Of a stretch of DNA of 46,232 nucleotides, positions 14,622-22,387 are shown one piece after another. Each line of letters starts with the position of its first letter. Position 1 is the stretch's first letter. The DNA is taken from assembly GCA_001821435.1 (NCBI GenBank), contig MHLP01000039.1:1-46232 (forward strand), in the 5' to 3' direction. The stretch comes from Candidatus Lloydbacteria bacterium RIFCSPLOWO2_01_FULL_50_20. GTDB lineage: Bacteria; Patescibacteriota; Minisyncoccia; Phycocordibacterales; UBA6899. The notes below the pieces were generated by a model that worked only from the letters and a program-made list of their open reading frames with translations, made no database searches and had not been told where the DNA came from. A program made the position numbers and the translations under genes.

Positions 14622-15983
14622 ATGGACAATCCGCTTGTATGTCATTCACATGTCGTGGACCAGCGTGGTTCGCTCTGGGAAGAGAAAATGATGGTGAATC
14701 GTGAGCGTTTTCGGAAACGTTACGATGACGCGATCAAGCGAGCAGTAAAGGAGCAGCTGAGCGGAAAAGGCATCACCGACATCACTGGTGACGGGGACAT
14801 TGTTGTTGAGATCGACCTCATGTCTGTTCCTCGTTTACGGCACGACCCTTCGAGTGCACCAAGTGAGAAGGTTTTCCCGGGCAACATTATCCTACACAAG
14901 GGAGACAAAATTCCCAAACAGGGTGGGGGGTCTGGTTCTGGAAAAGGAAAATCCGGTCATGGCCAGGAGGCGGGACAAGGAGGAGGCGGAGGACGTATGC
15001 GGCTTCCGCTTACGAAAGAGGAATGGATCGGATATGTCTTCCAAGATCTCGAACTCCCCAATCTTGTGCTTAAGATGCTCACGAGTTCCGACGAATTGCG
15101 GCTGGAGCAACGCGGATTCAGTTCAGTAGGACCCGCACACCTGCTCGACCTCAAACGTACGATCCTCCGCTCCGACGGCCGTCTTCAGGTCATCGAGCAG
15201 CAGATCGAGGACGATCTCGACGAAGAGCGAAAGAAGATGAAGCAGCAAGAAGCGGTCATCGCTGAAGAGGAGGCAAAGAAGCAATCGGGCTCTCCCCGCT
15301 GGCGTCAGGCGCAGATGCAGAAGGGTTATCACCTTGAGCGTATCCGTGAGCTCGAGAATGAGCTCGGTGTCGTACCGCAGTTCGAAAAAATGGATCTTCG
15401 GTATCGGCATCACGAAATGATCCCAGTTCCGGTCACTGAGGCGGTGGTATTTTTCCACCTCGACGTTTCCGGAAGCATGTCAGAAAAAGACAAGCTGTTG
15501 GCACTAACGTTGTTCCGCTTCGAATATCTCTTTCTCACTAAGCTTTACCGTCGCGTGCACCTCGTGCTCATTCACTATCACGGTGAAGCGTACGAATGCC
15601 AATCGGTCGAAGAGTTTTTTGGGACTTCCGGAACGGGCGGTACGGAATATTCATGCGCCCTCGAGCTCCATCAAAAGATCCAAGAAGAGCGTTTTCCCGC
15701 AAGCCAGTACAACATCTACGTAACACATGCATCCGATGGCGACAACTTTACGGAAGATCGGGAAAAAACAATAAAGTTCATGAACGAGGTGGTGTTGCCG
15801 CGAACGCAGTATTACGTTTATGTGCAAATAGGCAACGAAAGAAAAGATACGGAGTTCTGGAGAACGTTCAGTAAGTTGCAAAAGCCGTATCCGCAACTGA
15901 CGATCGCAGCGTTAACCGAACCTCGGGAAATCATCCCGGTCTTTCGGAAGCTGTTTAAGAAGAAAGGAGTGAAGGTCAAATGA
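14622..15983 (+). CDS. yhbH: YeaH/YhbH family protein (DUF444) with vWA domain
   Basis: A 453-residue protein. The N-terminal part has a basic helix (RERFRKRYDDAIKRAVKEQL) and a Gly/Ser/Lys-rich linker near residues 95-125, and a glutamate-rich coiled coil lies at about 190-250. The C-terminal vWA domain has an intact MIDAS start in FFHLDVSGSMSEKDK, and GTGGTEYS and HASDGDNF for the second and third loops. YeaH is encoded with PrkA and SpoVR in many bacteria and is thought to act in the same stress pathway. Its stop overlaps the spoVR start in ATGA. Confidence 0.9.
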   Translation: MDNPLVCHSHVVDQRGSLWEEKMMVNRERFRKRYDDAIKRAVKEQLSGKGITDITGDGDIVVEIDLMSVPRLRHDPSSAPSEKVFPGNIILHKGDKIPKQGGGSGSGKGKSGHGQEAGQGGGGGRMRLPLTKEEWIGYVFQDLELPNLVLKMLTSSDELRLEQRGFSSVGPAHLLDLKRTILRSDGRLQVIEQQIEDDLDEERKKMKQQEAVIAEEEAKKQSGSPRWRQAQMQKGYHLERIRELENELGVVPQFEKMDLRYRHHEMIPVPVTEAVVFFHLDVSGSMSEKDKLLALTLFRFEYLFLTKLYRRVHLVLIHYHGEAYECQSVEEFFGTSGTGGTEYSCALELHQKIQEERFPASQYNIYVTHASDGDNFTEDREKTIKFMNEVVLPRTQYYVYVQIGNERKDTEFWRTFSKLQKPYPQLTIAALTEPREIIPVFRKLFKKKGVKVK

Positions 15984-17539
15984 AAAAGTTCGAGAGACCG
16001 ATCTATGAAGGTGAAGAATGGACGCCCGCGCTTTTGCAACGCTTTCTCGAGATCTCTGAAGAGATCGCGGTCGAGAAGTGCGGGCTCGATCTTTATCCGA
16101 ATGAGGTGAAGATCGTTACATCGAAACAGATGGAAGATGCGATGGTAACGGGAGCGCTCCCGCTCCAGCTTTACCACTGGTTTTATGGCATGCAAAGTTA
16201 CCAAATTGAAGCCACGGGCTCCCGTGGATACCTGGAGATCGTGCAAAACACGAATCCATGCCAGCTCTATTGCGCAGAGAACAACACGGCAACTGAAATG
16301 CTCGTCGTGATCGCGCATGCCGGTTGCGGACACAATGCGGTGTACAAGAACAATTTCCTTTTCCGGCAGTTTACGAATCCGAAAGGAATCGTCGACTACC
16401 TCATCTTTGCCCGAGATTTCTTGCGAAAATGCGAAGAAAAATACGGAGAAGAGCGTGTTTCCGACCTCATGACGGCCTGCATGGCGCTGGGACCATATTC
16501 GGTGGACTTGATACGTAAACCGAAACCCCGTTCATACGACGACGAACTCGCACGTCTCCAAAAAAGAGTCGAGCAGTTCGAACGGAGTTTCAATCCGGTC
16601 TTTCATGACCGATCCTCCAGTCCTCTTCGTGGGCAGAATGAGATCGAGATCAGGATACCGGAGTCGCCGGACGAAAACATCTTGAAGTTCATCGAAAAGC
16701 AAGGGCCTCGTCTTCGGGTGATTGAAGAATGGGAGGCGGAAGTCACCCGGATATTTCGCAAGATCAACGAGTACTTCTATCCTCACACACGCACCAAGGT
16801 TGTCCACGAAGGTGCAGCGTGTACGCTCCAGCGGACGGTTTTCAATTGCCTTTCTCCTTTGGAGCTCGGTGCGGTCTCTAATAGCGCGATGAACAACTTT
16901 TTCGACGTCCACGCGCGGGTGACCGGACAGCCAGGATATCGTTGGAGAGACAAATTTGAGGGAAAAATTCCGCTCTGGGGTATCAATCATTATTCCCTGG
17001 GTTTTCAGTTGTTTCAGGACATTGAACGGATCTGCCGTGAGCCGACCGACGAAGATCGCGCATGGTTCCCGGACCTCATTGGTGCGAATTTCTGGGAAGT
17101 GTTCCGACATATCATTGCCGAACATGATGATGAATCGTTCATTCAGACCTATTTTTCACCAAAATTGATCCGGGATTACGCATTCTTTGCGCTGGAAGAC
17201 GATCCGGAGCACGATTATTTTGAGGTGACGGACATTCACAATGAGGAAGGGTACCGCCACGTCCGCGATCGTTTGGCACACCAGTATGCATATCATGCAG
17301 CGTTGCCTAATCTTGAAGTCGCTTCGGTTGATATCGGAAGCGGCTGTGCGCTGACATTGCGGCATACCCAGCATGACCGTGTGCATCTTGACGGCAATTC
17401 CGTTGGCGAGTTCCTCTTTATTGTGCACCGAAATCTTTGGCCGCGTACGATGAGGATCGAGTCGGTCGATGCAGAAGGGAAGGTGACCGATCTTTGGATC
17501 GCCAACGAAGGAAAAGTAACAAATGTCGTTCCTCGTTAA
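15980..17539 (+). CDS. spoVR: SpoVR family protein (YcgB-like)
   Basis: A 519-residue cytoplasmic protein. Family hallmarks are the N-terminal FLEISEEIAVEKCGLDLYPNEVKIV, the region around HAGCGHNAVYKNNFLFRQF and KCEEKYGEERVSDLMTAC, and the C-terminal DIHNEEGYRHVRDRLAHQY and SGCALTLRHTQHDRVHLDG. SpoVR affects spore cortex formation in Bacillus, but most members occur in non-sporulating species with PrkA and YeaH; the biochemical activity is unknown. The start overlaps the previous stop, and a terminator ends the three-gene operon. Confidence 0.92.
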   Translation: MKKFERPIYEGEEWTPALLQRFLEISEEIAVEKCGLDLYPNEVKIVTSKQMEDAMVTGALPLQLYHWFYGMQSYQIEATGSRGYLEIVQNTNPCQLYCAENNTATEMLVVIAHAGCGHNAVYKNNFLFRQFTNPKGIVDYLIFARDFLRKCEEKYGEERVSDLMTACMALGPYSVDLIRKPKPRSYDDELARLQKRVEQFERSFNPVFHDRSSSPLRGQNEIEIRIPESPDENILKFIEKQGPRLRVIEEWEAEVTRIFRKINEYFYPHTRTKVVHEGAACTLQRTVFNCLSPLELGAVSNSAMNNFFDVHARVTGQPGYRWRDKFEGKIPLWGINHYSLGFQLFQDIERICREPTDEDRAWFPDLIGANFWEVFRHIIAEHDDESFIQTYFSPKLIRDYAFFALEDDPEHDYFEVTDIHNEEGYRHVRDRLAHQYAYHAALPNLEVASVDIGSGCALTLRHTQHDRVHLDGNSVGEFLFIVHRNLWPRTMRIESVDAEGKVTDLWIANEGKVTNVVPR

Positions 17540-17569
17540 CGACAAAACATAAATGGTTTGTTCATTCAT

Positions 17570-17594
17570 GCGCCGCACTTTGTGGCGCTTTTTT
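17570..17594 (+). terminator. Terminator of the prkA-yhbH-spoVR operon
   Basis: GCGCCGCA-CTT-TGTGGCGC, an 8-bp stem with one G-U pair, is followed by TTTTTT. Confidence 0.8.
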
Positions 17595-17631
17595 ATACAA
17601 AAATCGCTCCTATCTCGATCGCCGGGGAGAT

Positions 17632-17654
17632 AAAAAACCGGCATGTTTTGCCGG
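17632..17654 (-). terminator. Terminator of the leftward nucleotide-processing operon
   Basis: On the minus strand CCGGCA-AAACA-TGCCGG is followed by TTTTTTAT. It faces the spoVR terminator, as expected between convergent operons. Confidence 0.8.
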
Positions 17655-17663
17655 CCATGAAGA

Positions 17664-18341
17664 TTATGTTTTTGCAATGCGCGTATGCTCATCAAGATGT
17701 GCGTGGTCATTCCACGAGTGCAGTTTCCATAACATTCCAGTTTTCCAGTAGTTCTCGGTATACTCGAGATGCATGATCCCGGTGTTGGCGACGTTTTTTG
17801 CGGGAACGAATTTGTCCCAGAACGTTCGTCCATTCAGTTGTTCGCCGAGAAGAACATACGCGAAGATCACTTTCATAAACATCCCGTGCGAGACGACGAC
17901 AATGGTTCGCTCCGGAAGCGTTTCGAGCAATGTGAGTGCCTTCTTCGCACGCAGGATAAGATCTTCAAAATTCTCCTCATCGGAATACCGCCAGCCTGGA
18001 ACGCCGTAATGTTTCGCGATCTCGTCCCAGATCTGTTCAGTTTCCGGAACACCAGCTTTTGTTCCCAGCATGATCGACGGATTCACGCGCTCGATGAAGA
18101 GCTCCGAATATTCGACGGAAGCGGGGCACGAAGCATCAATGAGCGGCCGCGCGGTTTCCGTGGTGCGCACATAGGGGCTTACCAGAATACATCCGACGGG
18201 GAGTTGGGCGATACGTTTTGCCACAGCACTTGCCTGTATCCTCCCTTTTTCGCTGAGCTGACTTTTGGGCCCTTGGCGGATTCCCGTCGCATTTGCTACG
18301 GACTCCCCGTGGCGAACGAAATAGACATGTTTTGAGCTCAT
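17664..18341 (-). CDS. Histidine phosphatase family protein
   Basis: A 225-residue phosphatase of the phosphoglycerate-mutase-like superfamily. The catalytic VYFVRHGESVAN (R10-H11-G12) forms the phosphohistidine site; SPYVRTTETARPL carries the second Arg, and VVVSHGMFMK holds the second catalytic His. The start ATG overlaps the stop of the upstream nucleotidase gene (ATGA), which shows translational coupling. Members of this size dephosphorylate sugars, nucleotides or cofactors such as alpha-ribazole phosphate. The neighbours favour a nucleotide-related substrate, but that is inference. Confidence 0.88.
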   Translation of the reverse strand: MSSKHVYFVRHGESVANATGIRQGPKSQLSEKGRIQASAVAKRIAQLPVGCILVSPYVRTTETARPLIDASCPASVEYSELFIERVNPSIMLGTKAGVPETEQIWDEIAKHYGVPGWRYSDEENFEDLILRAKKALTLLETLPERTIVVVSHGMFMKVIFAYVLLGEQLNGRTFWDKFVPAKNVANTGIMHLEYTENYWKTGMLWKLHSWNDHAHLDEHTRIAKT

Positions 18342-18892
18342 AAGCCGAGTACCTCTTGATAGTTCGCCCACGTGAGGCGGCGGTTGTTGTATCTGCGGTT
18401 GTACGGCTGATCGTAGAATACTTGTTCCCATGAAGGCGTGCAAACGCCGGGCACATTCGGTTTGTCGTCGATCAGGATGTCGCCGTGAACGAGTGTCTTA
18501 TCACGAGTGAGAACGATGCGCTCTACGAATTTTTGCCCGAGATGTTTCTCGATCCACGCGAACTTCTCGGGTACGCAGAACGTATGCTTGCGTTTTGGCG
18601 CTGTTACGATCCGGACGTCATGCCCTAGTACAAGCATCGTTTCAAGTGCCTCTTTTGCTCCGGATATCGGACTCAGACTCCCGAAAAATCCTTTTCGCAC
18701 GGTAATCTCCTCAATGAGATCGCGATATTCGGGGGGATAATTCTTATCGACATCATATTCCGCTGAATCCGCCAGCGAGACCCAGACCTTTTCAGGGTGT
18801 TCGTTTTTCCATATTTCAAGAAACCGCGCGTGATAATTCGCGAGTACGTCGTCCTGGTCGATCAGAATGATTTTTTTATTGGTGTTGTTCAT
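18338..18892 (-). CDS. HAD-type 5'(3')-deoxyribonucleotidase (NT5C family)
   Basis: A 184-residue HAD phosphatase that removes phosphate from deoxyribonucleoside monophosphates. Motif I is ILIDQDDVLANYHARFL with nucleophile D12 and acid D14, motif II lies in VRIVTAPK, and motif IV is DILIDDKPNV. This matches the bacterial YorS/NT5C type. The ATG at 18892 has AAAGGA upstream; an earlier in-frame start lacks support. It sits 2 bases after the exonuclease gene, so nuclease products could pass directly to this enzyme. Confidence 0.85.
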   Translation of the reverse strand: MNNTNKKIILIDQDDVLANYHARFLEIWKNEHPEKVWVSLADSAEYDVDKNYPPEYRDLIEEITVRKGFFGSLSPISGAKEALETMLVLGHDVRIVTAPKRKHTFCVPEKFAWIEKHLGQKFVERIVLTRDKTLVHGDILIDDKPNVPGVCTPSWEQVFYDQPYNRRYNNRRLTWANYQEVLGL

Positions 18893-18894
18893 GA

Positions 18895-19446
18895 TTATTT
18901 CCTTTGTGAACAAAGAAGCGCTGAAAAGATCTTTCCTTGGATGATCGCGTCATCAAGCGCACGGTGCGGAAGTTTCTCGAATGGCATACCTGCATATTGA
19001 GCCATGTTCTTGAAAGTCGCTTTGTCCCAAGAGCATCCGGTCATTCCCATGAAATATGCTTTCATGTCCAAGGCTGAATGTCCGAAGGGGTTTTTAATGC
19101 CATACGCGGTGAAGTACCATGCGACGAACATCCAGTCGAATGGTGCATTGTTCCCGACAAAGACCGGATTTTTCTCTCCCGCCACTTGGTTCACCCAGTT
19201 CGCGAAAGCCCTCATCGTTGTCTTGGCGCCGTACATCCCTGTTCGTCCGAGGAGTATGCTGACGTCAGTGATGTGCATTACGGCGAGTATTTCCGGATCG
19301 TAGGAATTTTTTGAGAGGAGCTTCACTTTTTTTTCAAAGCATTTTTGTTCTTTACTGATAACGCATGCACCGAGCTCGTACATACTGTACATACCCGGAG
19401 TCGGTCCCGTTGTTTCAATATCGACCGAGATAAGGCATTCATTCAT
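18895..19446 (-). CDS. DEDDh 3'-5' exonuclease (DnaQ / RNase T fold)
   Basis: A 183-residue exonuclease. ISVDIETTGP supplies D9 and E11 (Exo I), FVGNNAPFDWMFVAW is Exo II, and HRALDDAIIQGKIF holds the final His and Asp (Exo III). No polymerase or other domain is attached, as in RNase T and oligoribonuclease-like enzymes. GGAGG lies 10 bases before the ATG at 19446. It is the second gene of a leftward operon that also makes a nucleotidase and a phosphatase. Substrate, DNA or RNA, is not decidable. Confidence 0.87.
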   Translation of the reverse strand: MNECLISVDIETTGPTPGMYSMYELGACVISKEQKCFEKKVKLLSKNSYDPEILAVMHITDVSILLGRTGMYGAKTTMRAFANWVNQVAGEKNPVFVGNNAPFDWMFVAWYFTAYGIKNPFGHSALDMKAYFMGMTGCSWDKATFKNMAQYAGMPFEKLPHRALDDAIIQGKIFSALLCSQRK

Positions 19447-19448
19447 GG

Positions 19449-19652
19449 TCACTTGTCCTCCCAGTTCACGGAATTTTCCGGGACTTCATAGGAAGGACCT
19501 TTGTTTCCCCGCTCGGTCACGGCAATCCCGCCGTCACTGATACAGCCATACGTGTATCCGTGATATCTAAAAACGCATTTCCCTCTTTTCCAAGTTTTGT
19601 GAAGCCAAGGATACTTTTCTTGGTCCAAGGTGTATCGGAGTATGCCGCGCAT
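19449..19652 (-). CDS. Small protein of unknown function leading the operon
   Basis: A 67-residue protein rich in Tyr, Trp, Lys and Gly (YPWLHKTWKRGKCVFRYHGYTYGC). The pattern of aromatic strands looks like a small beta-sheet domain, but I do not recognise it. GAAAGGG precedes the ATG at 19652, and its stop lies just before the exonuclease start, so it heads the four-gene leftward operon. It diverges from the TrmB-type regulator gene. Confidence 0.65.
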   Translation of the reverse strand: MRGILRYTLDQEKYPWLHKTWKRGKCVFRYHGYTYGCISDGGIAVTERGNKGPSYEVPENSVNWEDK

Positions 19653-19766
19653 GATTTTTCCCTTTCAAGGTACGGATGATCTGATCTGAACGTACACCCG
19701 GGAGCATCAACTCGTCTTGAAACAATTCAAAATTTGTATGTATTTTGTCGATTGCGCTGATTTAAG

Positions 19767-19817
19767 TTGTTTTTCCAATGTTATTTTTGTATAATAACTT
19801 GTATCAAATTCATACAA
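19767..19817 (+). promoter_or_regulatory. Promoter and possible auto-operator of the TrmB-type gene
   Basis: TTGTTT (19767), a 17-base spacer and a perfect TATAAT (19790-19795). The inverted repeat TTGTAT-N7-ATACAA (19799-19817) covers the expected transcription start. That placement suits repression by the product of the gene that follows 4 bases later. Confidence 0.65.
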
Positions 19818-19821
19818 CAAT

Positions 19822-20556
19822 ATGGACCATAAGGAATTTCTCACAAAGCTCGGCTTGGATGAACGCGAAAGCGCGGTGTATCTCACGCTTCTTGAACAAG
19901 GGAAATCGGGCGTTTCCGGTATTGCCCGAAGGACAGGTCTTTATCGGACAATGGTTTACGACGCATTGGGTGGACTGTTGAGAGAAGGGTTGGCCAGTAT
20001 TTCCCTGGAAGGAAAGTACAAAGTCTATGCTGCGGAATCGCCCAAAAAATTTGAAGCGAAATTTCTCAAACTTTCGGATGAGTTCGATCGGGGAATGGCG
20101 GAGCTTACGGCATTGCACCAAAGCCCTGATGCGTGTCGACCGGTCGTGAAATATGTTGAGGGCGCCGATGCTATCCGCGCGATCAACGATGATGTGGTAA
20201 TGAGTTTAAAGCGGGGAGATATCTATTATCGCTACAGTTCCTCAAAGGTTACCGAGCACGAATGGCGCCACAATTATCTTTCAAAAAAATATCGTGTCTT
20301 CCGAGATCAAAAACAGCTTGAGCGCAAGCTCATAACAAATGTGCCGAATAAGATGAAAAAAACACCGAGACTTGAGCGCGAGATCAAAGTAGTTCCGCCG
20401 GACTTTGATCTGTTCGAGTACAACATTTCCCAGATCATTTACGGGAATAAGGTTGCGGTGATCGACTACAATACCGAGACTGCTGTCGTGATCGAAAATC
20501 CTACGATCGCGAAATTCCAAGAGAAGATCTTTCAGCTCCTTTTCCGCAAACTCTAG
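19822..20556 (+). CDS. TrmB-family transcriptional regulator
   Basis: A 244-residue protein. The N-terminal winged helix-turn-helix has the TrmB pattern LTKLGLDERESAVYLTLLEQGKSGVSGIARRTGLYRTMVYDALGGLLREGLA, and a coiled region and C-terminal domain follow (VVKYVEGADAIRAINDD to the end) with the folding pattern of TrmB-like ligand domains. Such proteins are sugar- or metabolite-responsive regulators, common in archaea and CPR. The gene has its own promoter with a palindrome at the start site, and the NrtR-type gene follows 19 bases after its stop. The ligand is unknown. Confidence 0.85.
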   Translation: MDHKEFLTKLGLDERESAVYLTLLEQGKSGVSGIARRTGLYRTMVYDALGGLLREGLASISLEGKYKVYAAESPKKFEAKFLKLSDEFDRGMAELTALHQSPDACRPVVKYVEGADAIRAINDDVVMSLKRGDIYYRYSSSKVTEHEWRHNYLSKKYRVFRDQKQLERKLITNVPNKMKKTPRLEREIKVVPPDFDLFEYNISQIIYGNKVAVIDYNTETAVVIENPTIAKFQEKIFQLLFRKL

Positions 20557-20575
20557 TTTGTGTTATCCTTACGCT

Positions 20576-21250
20576 ATGTCAGCAGTCAAAAAAACCTACG
20601 CACATGCAGTGATCGCCACCGATGTGGTCATTTTTACCGTCGAGCATGGCGTGCTTAAGGTGCTCCTGATCGCTATGAAGAAACACCCCCATGAAAAGCA
20701 CTGGGCGTTGCCTGGCGGACTGGCAAGAGGGGAGGAAGGACTTGAAGATACGGCAAACCGCCATCTTTTCGACAAAACCGGAGTGCGTGATGTGTATCTC
20801 GAACAGCTTGCGACATTCGGCGATCCAAAGCGCGATCCGTTCGGCCGCGTTGTTTCGGTTGCGTATATGGCACTGCTTCCATCTCCCGTGCTTCGCCTGA
20901 AAACAACGAAAGAGTATGCGGGAGTGGCGTGGTTTCCCATAGCGAAAGTTCCGTCGCTCGCGTATGACCATAAAAAAATTTTGCAGTTTGCCTGCGAGCG
21001 ATTGGCTGGGAAACTTTCTTATACCAATATTGCCTACGGACTTCTTCCTAAAGAATTCACGCTTTCGGAATTACAATCTACCTATGAGATCGTGCTTGGG
21101 CACCGGCTCGATAAGCGTAATTTCCGAAAAAAGCTGCTTGTGCTTGATCTGGTCAAATCGACAAAGAAATATCGCAGGAAAGGGGCGCATCGTCCGGCGG
21201 AGCTCTATCGCTTCACGCGCCACACCCCGATGGTTGTCGAGGTCCTTTAA
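20576..21250 (+). CDS. nrtR: NrtR-type regulator: degenerate Nudix domain plus winged helix
   Basis: A 224-residue protein. The N-terminal Nudix domain has the fold (VVIFTVEHGVLKVLLIAMKKHPHEKHWALPGG), but its box at residues 48-70 has RH where RE is required and DK where EE is required, so hydrolysis is probably lost. A C-terminal winged helix follows (FTLSELQSTYEIVLGHRLDKRNFRKKL). This is the layout of NrtR, which represses NAD synthesis genes and is released by ADP-ribose. The first two palindromic sites lie 65 and 116 bases after its stop, and two more precede NAD genes. Confidence 0.82.
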   Translation: MSAVKKTYAHAVIATDVVIFTVEHGVLKVLLIAMKKHPHEKHWALPGGLARGEEGLEDTANRHLFDKTGVRDVYLEQLATFGDPKRDPFGRVVSVAYMALLPSPVLRLKTTKEYAGVAWFPIAKVPSLAYDHKKILQFACERLAGKLSYTNIAYGLLPKEFTLSELQSTYEIVLGHRLDKRNFRKKLLVLDLVKSTKKYRRKGAHRPAELYRFTRHTPMVVEVL

Positions 21251-21314
21251 ACGAAAAATCCGCTTATTCTTCGGCGCAGAACTGTCTTCGGACAGTATTT
21301 TTGTCGTCCTTACT

Positions 21315-21333
21315 TAGTGTATTATACACACTT
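21315..21333 (+). promoter_or_regulatory. Putative NrtR operator, site A
   Basis: TAGTGT-ATTATAC-ACACTT, one mismatch from the TAGTGT-N7-ACACTA palindrome found at 26658 and 27393. It lies in the leader of the hydrolase-vWA-PP2C-kinase operon. A perfect DnaA box TTATCCACA begins at 21333. Confidence 0.7.
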
Positions 21334-21365
21334 TATCCACAGTTCGGGCTTGCACATGTTTTTAT

Positions 21366-21384
21366 TAGTGTATAAAGTACACGA
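21366..21384 (+). promoter_or_regulatory. Putative NrtR operator, site B, with promoter
   Basis: TAGTGT-ATAAAGT-ACACGA, 51 bases (about five helical turns) after site A. TTGCAC (21350) and TAAAGT (21373), 17 bases apart, make a possible promoter overlapped by the site. Confidence 0.65.
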
Positions 21385-21397
21385 AGTAGAACAACGC

Positions 21398-21473
21398 GTT
21401 GCCTCTCCGAAAGGGTTCATTCTTTCGGAGAGGCGGCCTCGGGAAACGAAATCTCCCAAATATATGAGGCAAC
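21398..21473 (+). promoter_or_regulatory. Structured leader with competing hairpins
   Basis: GCCTCTCCGAAAG pairs perfectly with CTTTCGGAGAGGC (21401-21434), and GCCTC-GGGA pairs with TCCC-GAGGC (21436-21470). Alternatively GTTGCCTC (21398) pairs with GAGGCAAC (21466), which would break both. The leader is about 130 bases, long for this genome. A regulatory RNA is possible. Confidence 0.5.
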
Positions 21474-21530
21474 TGTTTTATCGCGATGTTCTGCTGTTCA
21501 TTGATAACTTAACAGAGAAAGGAAGTAGCT

Positions 21531-22358
21531 ATGAGAAAAGCACTCAAGGTCCACCTGTTGGTCATTGACCCGCAAGTGGACTTCATGGATTCGGCCGGAT
21601 CAAGCCTGCCGGTTAACGGCGCGAACGAGGACATGAAACGCCTTGCGGCGCTCGTGGCTCGTGTCGGGCACAAGTTTGAGGATATCCACGTGACGCTCGA
21701 TTCGCACCATACGATCGATGTGGGGCATCCGGGCATGTGGCGCGATCGAGACGGCCAATTGCCGCCGCCCTTCACGCTCATTTTTGCGAAAGATATCGCG
21801 AACGGTATTTGGACGCCGCGCGATCCGCAACTGCGTCTCCGCATGTCGACGTACGCAGAAACGCTCGAGAAGAACGGGAACTACAACCTGATGGTATGGC
21901 CCGAGCATTGCAAGATCGGTTCCCCTGGGCACAACGTCCAGGCGGACCTTCTGAAAGCGCTCGAGGCGTGGGAGCGCAAAGAGTTCGCGACGGTGAATTA
22001 TGTCACGAAGGGGGCGAACCCTTTCACCGAACACTATGGCGCGCTCATGGCCGAAGTGCCGGATCCGAATGACCCGTCAACGATGCTCAATAGCGATTTT
22101 CTCACGATGCTCCAGGAAGCGGATATTGTCGGCGTTGCCGGCGAAGCGCTTTCGCATTGTGTGAAGTCGACGGTCGATCAGATCGCGCGCAATATCGGTG
22201 ACGAGCATATCCAGAAGTTTCACATTCTCACTGACTGCACGAATCCCGTGCCGAAAGTGGGGAATGGTCCTGACTTTCCGGCGATCGCGTCTTCGTGGCT
22301 GAAGGTCATGGAGTCGCAAGGAATGACGCTGGTCTCGTCGGCCGACTTCTTGAAATAA
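21531..22358 (+). CDS. Isochorismatase-fold cysteine hydrolase, nicotinamidase-like
   Basis: A 275-residue enzyme. The catalytic triad appears as D13 (LLVIDPQVDFMD), K160 (VNYVTKGANPF) and C210 (VAGEALSHCVKST). Metal-site residues similar to nicotinamidase are D57-x-H59 (TLDSHH) and H126 (WPEHCKIGSPG). It is about 65 residues longer than the PncA at 25938, with an insertion after the metal loop (residues 66-100) and another near 176-190. It may hydrolyse nicotinamide or a related amide. AAAGGAAG precedes the ATG. It leads an operon with a vWA protein, a PP2C phosphatase and a kinase, behind two putative NrtR sites. Confidence 0.83.
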   Translation: MRKALKVHLLVIDPQVDFMDSAGSSLPVNGANEDMKRLAALVARVGHKFEDIHVTLDSHHTIDVGHPGMWRDRDGQLPPPFTLIFAKDIANGIWTPRDPQLRLRMSTYAETLEKNGNYNLMVWPEHCKIGSPGHNVQADLLKALEAWERKEFATVNYVTKGANPFTEHYGALMAEVPDPNDPSTMLNSDFLTMLQEADIVGVAGEALSHCVKSTVDQIARNIGDEHIQKFHILTDCTNPVPKVGNGPDFPAIASSWLKVMESQGMTLVSSADFLK

Positions 22359-22387
22359 CATCTCACGATTCTTGAAAGGAGAATACT

